In this document: one piece after another, positions 36,637 to 39,181 of the stretch | How the letters are laid out: each line of letters opens with the position of its first letter | How positions within the stretch are numbered: position 1 is the first letter of the stretch | The notes under the pieces: model-generated | What the model was told of the DNA's origin: nothing | Databases searched by the model: none | What the model saw: only the letters and a program-made list of their open reading frames with translations | Source: Betaproteobacteria bacterium | GTDB lineage: Bacteria > Pseudomonadota > Gammaproteobacteria > Burkholderiales > Rhodocyclaceae | Direction: 5' to 3' | Length of the DNA: 39,181 nt | NCBI GenBank assembly: GCA_004295105.1 | Contig: SHNC01000029.1 | Coordinates: 1-39,181, forward strand | Position numbers and translations under genes: made by a program

Positions 36637-37479
36637 CTACCGCACGACTGGAACGGTCATCAGGTAATCGTAGAGCTTGTCGGCAAGGGCCGCGCGCTGG
36701 TCGGTGGGCATCGTGTCCGGCAAGCCCGGCATGCTGGTGCCCGGCCGGGCGAGATCGGGGCGCAGCACCCATTGCAGGAAGGCGGGGCGGCTCAGCGACT
36801 TGACCCGTTCGGCGAGGTTGATCGGCCACTTGTCGCCGCCATAGCCATTGACCTGATGGCAGCTCAGGCAGTACTTCTGTGCCAGAGCGGCGGTTTTCGC
36901 ATGTTGCGCAGCCGTGCCCGCCGGCAGCAGGGCGTCCAGCCGTGCCGTCGCCAGCCACACTTGCTTGACCTGATATGGCCAGAAGGTGCCGCCTTCGACG
37001 CGCAACTCGGGGTTCCTAAGGTTGTCCCACACCAGGTACCAAGGGCCGAGAGCGACGTTCTTCTCGTTCTGCAAGCGGTTGTCGACGCTGAAGGTGGGGT
37101 GTCCGGGACGTTCGAATACCAGATAGGCGCGATACTGGCCGAAGCGCTCGGCCGGAATCCGCGAGACGTAGCCGTCGAGCGCGCGGAACTCGATCTCGGC
37201 CCCCGTTGCGCGCCACGCCTGCCCCAGCCAGCGATCCAGTATCCGCTCCGCGGGCCACCCCCGATACTGGACAGGCACCGGCCGGTCGGCCGTCGATAGA
37301 TGCGGTTCCACGACCTGGACCACGACCGCCGCTTCGGCCAATGATCTTTCCATGTCACGCGGGTCGGGCAGGTCGACCGCAGCGGCGCGGCCATGAAGGA
37401 TCGCGGCCACCGCGAGGAGGAGCAGCGCGACCACATTGCGAGGCTTGCCGAAGGCAGCCGACCAGATTCGATTCATCAT
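36637..37479 (-). CDS. Periplasmic mono-haem cytochrome c
   Basis: The 280-residue product starts at ATG 37479 with GGAGC upstream and has a signal peptide (MMNRIWSAAFGKPRNVVALL and on, cleavage near AAA-VDL). A C-terminal cytochrome c domain carries one haem site CLSCH, with a distal Met probably in GTSMPGLP. The N-terminal half (about 40-180; RALDGYVSRIPAERFGQYRA, GPWYLVWDN) faintly recalls the molybdopterin-binding fold of sulfite-oxidase-like proteins. The electron-transfer partner is not visible. It is monocistronic as far as the window shows. Confidence 0.8.
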   Translation of the reverse strand: MMNRIWSAAFGKPRNVVALLLLAVAAILHGRAAAVDLPDPRDMERSLAEAAVVVQVVEPHLSTADRPVPVQYRGWPAERILDRWLGQAWRATGAEIEFRALDGYVSRIPAERFGQYRAYLVFERPGHPTFSVDNRLQNEKNVALGPWYLVWDNLRNPELRVEGGTFWPYQVKQVWLATARLDALLPAGTAAQHAKTAALAQKYCLSCHQVNGYGGDKWPINLAERVKSLSRPAFLQWVLRPDLARPGTSMPGLPDTMPTDQRAALADKLYDYLMTVPVVR

Positions 37480-37552
37480 GACTTGCTGCTCCCGTATCGG
37501 CCTATAGTGAGTACATGACCGGCGATCGCCGGGCGTCATCTAGAGCACGATC

Positions 37553-37681
37553 ATGACCAAGGTAAGGAAAAGCAACAAGGAGCCCAAGAAGCAATCCGTC
37601 CTGACCCCCAAGGAAAAGAAGGCCTCGAAGCGCGCCCGGAAACACGCTCACGACGCGGTGCCGCTGATCACCCCGCGGTGA
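37553..37681 (+). CDS. Small basic protein of 42 residues
   Basis: ATG 37553 opens a 42-codon frame, MTKVRKSNKEPKKQSVLTPK, then EKKASKRARKHAHDAVPLIT, ending in P-R. About 40% of the residues are Lys, Arg or His. It resembles small conserved basic proteins of unknown function seen in beta- and gammaproteobacteria, from memory. It is divergent from the cytochrome gene. The ribosome binding site is weak (GAGCACGATC), so translation is likely but not certain. Confidence 0.6.
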   Translation: MTKVRKSNKEPKKQSVLTPKEKKASKRARKHAHDAVPLITPR

Positions 37682-37810
37682 GGCTGGACTGGCCAGCACG
37701 ATGCGCGGGAGTACTCGGATTTGCGCCAATCCGGCCGCGCGTCCGCGGCCCGGATGGACGCTTGAAGCGTGTCGGCACTACCGTTCGACGACCCGTGCCA
37801 GAGCCGGTCT

Positions 37811-38194
37811 TCACCGGCCGCTCCCATAGGGGCGGGTCAGCACTTCCAGGAAGTGTCCGTCCGGATCGTCGAAATACATCCCCCGGCCCCCGTCGCCGTG
37901 GTTGATCTCGCCCGGTCGCGACCGTCCGGGATCGGCCCAGTATGGCAGGCCACGCCCGCGAATCCGGTCGAAGACCTGATCGAACTCGGCTTCGCTGATC
38001 AGGAAGGCATAGTGCTGCGACGCGATCGGCGCGTCGGTATCGAGGAAGTCGAGGCTGACGCCGTTGTCGAGCTCGACCACCACGAACGGGCCGAAACGCG
38101 TCGGCGGCGGAAGACCCAGAATGTCGGTGAGAAATGCGGCCGACAGATGGCTGTCGCGGGCGTGCACGATGGTGTGATTGAGGTGGACGGCCAT
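37811..38194 (-). CDS. VOC-family (glyoxalase/bleomycin-resistance fold) protein
   Basis: The 127-residue product starts at ATG 38194 (MAVHLNHTIVHARDSHLSAA). The fold motifs of the vicinal oxygen chelate family are clear: His near the start (NHTIVHARD), FLTDILGL, a middle YAFLIS strand and the C-terminal GMYFDDPDGHFLEVLTRPYG with the metal-binding Glu. Substrate unknown; such proteins act as dioxygenases, lyases or binding proteins. The frame is open to 38239 without a fitting N-terminus. Confidence 0.87.
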   Translation of the reverse strand: MAVHLNHTIVHARDSHLSAAFLTDILGLPPPTRFGPFVVVELDNGVSLDFLDTDAPIASQHYAFLISEAEFDQVFDRIRGRGLPYWADPGRSRPGEINHGDGGRGMYFDDPDGHFLEVLTRPYGSGR

Positions 38195-38260
38195 GGCATC
38201 GTCCTTTTCGCTGGATCGGGTGATCTGCCCGATAGACACGCACTGGGTCCTGCAGTTCGC

Positions 38261-38644
38261 CTAAGGACAGATCCTGCTGGCTAGCTCGCTCACCGCAGCG
38301 GGCGCAGTGGGCACGGCGCCTTGGGAGTGCGCGACCGATTGCAGCAGCCGAGTCACCACCTGTTCCAGCGGCAGCGACACACCGAAATGCAATGGCTTGC
38401 CGTCCCTGAAGATCGCCAACGTAGGGAAGTTGTCGACGTCGATGTCACCGACGAGCTCGGCGTCGTCCTCGATGTCGGCCCAGGCGAACACCGCATCCGG
38501 ATGGGCGGCGGCGATGCGCTCGAGCATGGGCCGGAACTCGCGGCAGGTGCCGCACCATTCGGCGCACAGGGCCAACACCACCAGCGTTCCGGCGGCAAGG
38601 CGCGGGTGGCCGGGAAGCTCGGCAATTGGAATCAACTCGGGCAT
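38261..38644 (-). CDS. Thioredoxin-like protein
   Basis: The 127-residue product has a thioredoxin fold with active site Cys31-Gly-Thr-Cys34 (AEWCGTCREFRPML), the cis-proline segment NFPTLAIFRDGKPL and a diverged C-terminal tail. There is no signal peptide, so it is cytoplasmic. It is 30 bases behind the U32 peptidase gene on the same strand, probably one operon. A decayed copy of its 3' part lies at 36336-36502. Confidence 0.9.
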   Translation of the reverse strand: MPELIPIAELPGHPRLAAGTLVVLALCAEWCGTCREFRPMLERIAAAHPDAVFAWADIEDDAELVGDIDVDNFPTLAIFRDGKPLHFGVSLPLEQVVTRLLQSVAHSQGAVPTAPAAVSELASRICP

Positions 38645-38674
38645 GGGGCGTGCTGCGGGGCAGGGACGGAGGGT

Positions 38675-39181
38675 TCAGGGCCGGGCGGGGGCCTTGTCCC
38701 TGCCCGGCCGGCTCGGAACGAAACTCACCTTCTGCGCCACCACCGCATCGCGCATCTTCGCCACATGCGGCTTCAGCGCGCCGACCACGTGCATCTCGCA
38801 GCGCTTGCAGTCGAAGCGCAGGGTCAGGGTTTCGTTGCCGTTCACCAGTTGCATCGGGTCGGGGCGGATGCCTTTTACTTCCTTCGGGCACAGGTTGAAG
38901 CTGTAGCGCAGGCAGTGCTTGGTGATCATCAGCGAGACGTCGTCGCGTTCCTCGTTGGCCTCGTAGGCGGCGTCGATGAGCTTGACGCCATGCTTGGCGT
39001 AGAAGGCGCGCGCCCGGTCGTTGAGCACGTTGGCGAGGTAGCTCAGCGCATCCTGTGGATAGGGCACCGGTGGCTCGACCGCGGCCGCGCGCGGCGGGCG
39101 CACGTGGGCCTTCAGGCGCGCGGCTTCGAGCTGCTCGACCGCGTCACGGCGCAGGGCGTTGAGCTGCGAGGCGGGCAGGAA
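38675..39181 (-). CDS. U32-family peptidase, RlhA/YdcP type (C-terminal part; runs off the window)
   Basis: The frame enters from the right edge (FLPASQLNALRRDAVEQLEA) and ends at 38675, giving 168 residues. The end has the signature of the long U32 peptidases: LSYLANVLNDRARAFYAKHG, ITKHCLRYSFNLCP and TLRFDCKRCEMHV, with the conserved cysteines. In E. coli the closest kind is YdcP (RlhA), which is needed for hydroxylation of a 23S rRNA cytidine; YegQ/TrhP is the related tRNA-modifying branch. The branch is chosen on the C-terminal motif only. Confidence 0.85.
   Translation of the reverse strand, partial: FLPASQLNALRRDAVEQLEAARLKAHVRPPRAAAVEPPVPYPQDALSYLANVLNDRARAFYAKHGVKLIDAAYEANEERDDVSLMITKHCLRYSFNLCPKEVKGIRPDPMQLVNGNETLTLRFDCKRCEMHVVGALKPHVAKMRDAVVAQKVSFVPSRPGRDKAPARP

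Overview
The window is a 39 kb piece of a GC-rich chromosome. Gene content (SelU/SelD, TesA/YbbA pair, SerB next to a class I DAHP synthase, an RlhA-type U32 peptidase, a complete creatinine/sarcosine catabolic set) and codon use fit a betaproteobacterium, most likely of the Azoarcus/Thauera/Aromatoleum type. That assignment is inferred from general resemblance and was not tested. I see no phage genes, complete insertion sequences, CRISPR arrays, rRNA or tRNA.

Region 1 (1-13530) is ordinary housekeeping DNA: the 5' part of an ADP-forming acyl-CoA synthetase, a PAS histidine kinase, a small methyltransferase, divergent selU and selD (selenium-modified tRNA), divergent tesA-like and ybbA-like genes whose 5' ends overlap, a perfect REP-type inverted repeat, aroG-serB, tag and an MgtA-type P-type ATPase.

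Region 2 (about 14036-36272) is the distinctive part, a nearly complete route from creatinine to pyruvate. An NCS1 permease, a Tsx-like outer-membrane channel and a polyamine-type ABC transporter are candidates for uptake. Creatininase (CrnA) opens creatinine to creatine, and creatinase (CreA) gives sarcosine and urea. The four-subunit sarcosine oxidase SoxBDAG gives glycine and 5,10-methylene-THF, SHMT (GlyA) makes serine, and serine ammonia-lyase (SdaA) makes pyruvate. PurU can return folate-bound formyl units as formate and THF. A FolB-like dihydroneopterin aldolase ends the sox operon, which may tie folate supply to folate use. Two GlxA/AraC-type regulators of the SouR/GbdR/CdhR kind sit beside the two halves. 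The genes for urea use are not in the window.

Region 2 also carries scars of rearrangement. A decayed second creatininase 3' end lies just behind the permease. A response-regulator stub lies behind the ABC operon. A 38-bp imperfect direct repeat flanks the second GlxA regulator. A chimeric pseudogene, part mgtA and part thioredoxin, lies behind the folB-like gene.

Region 3 (36637-39181) is on the minus strand except for one small gene: a mono-haem cytochrome c, a 42-residue basic protein (plus strand), a VOC protein, a thioredoxin-like protein and the C-terminus of a U32 peptidase. All alignments here were made by eye and no database was searched.
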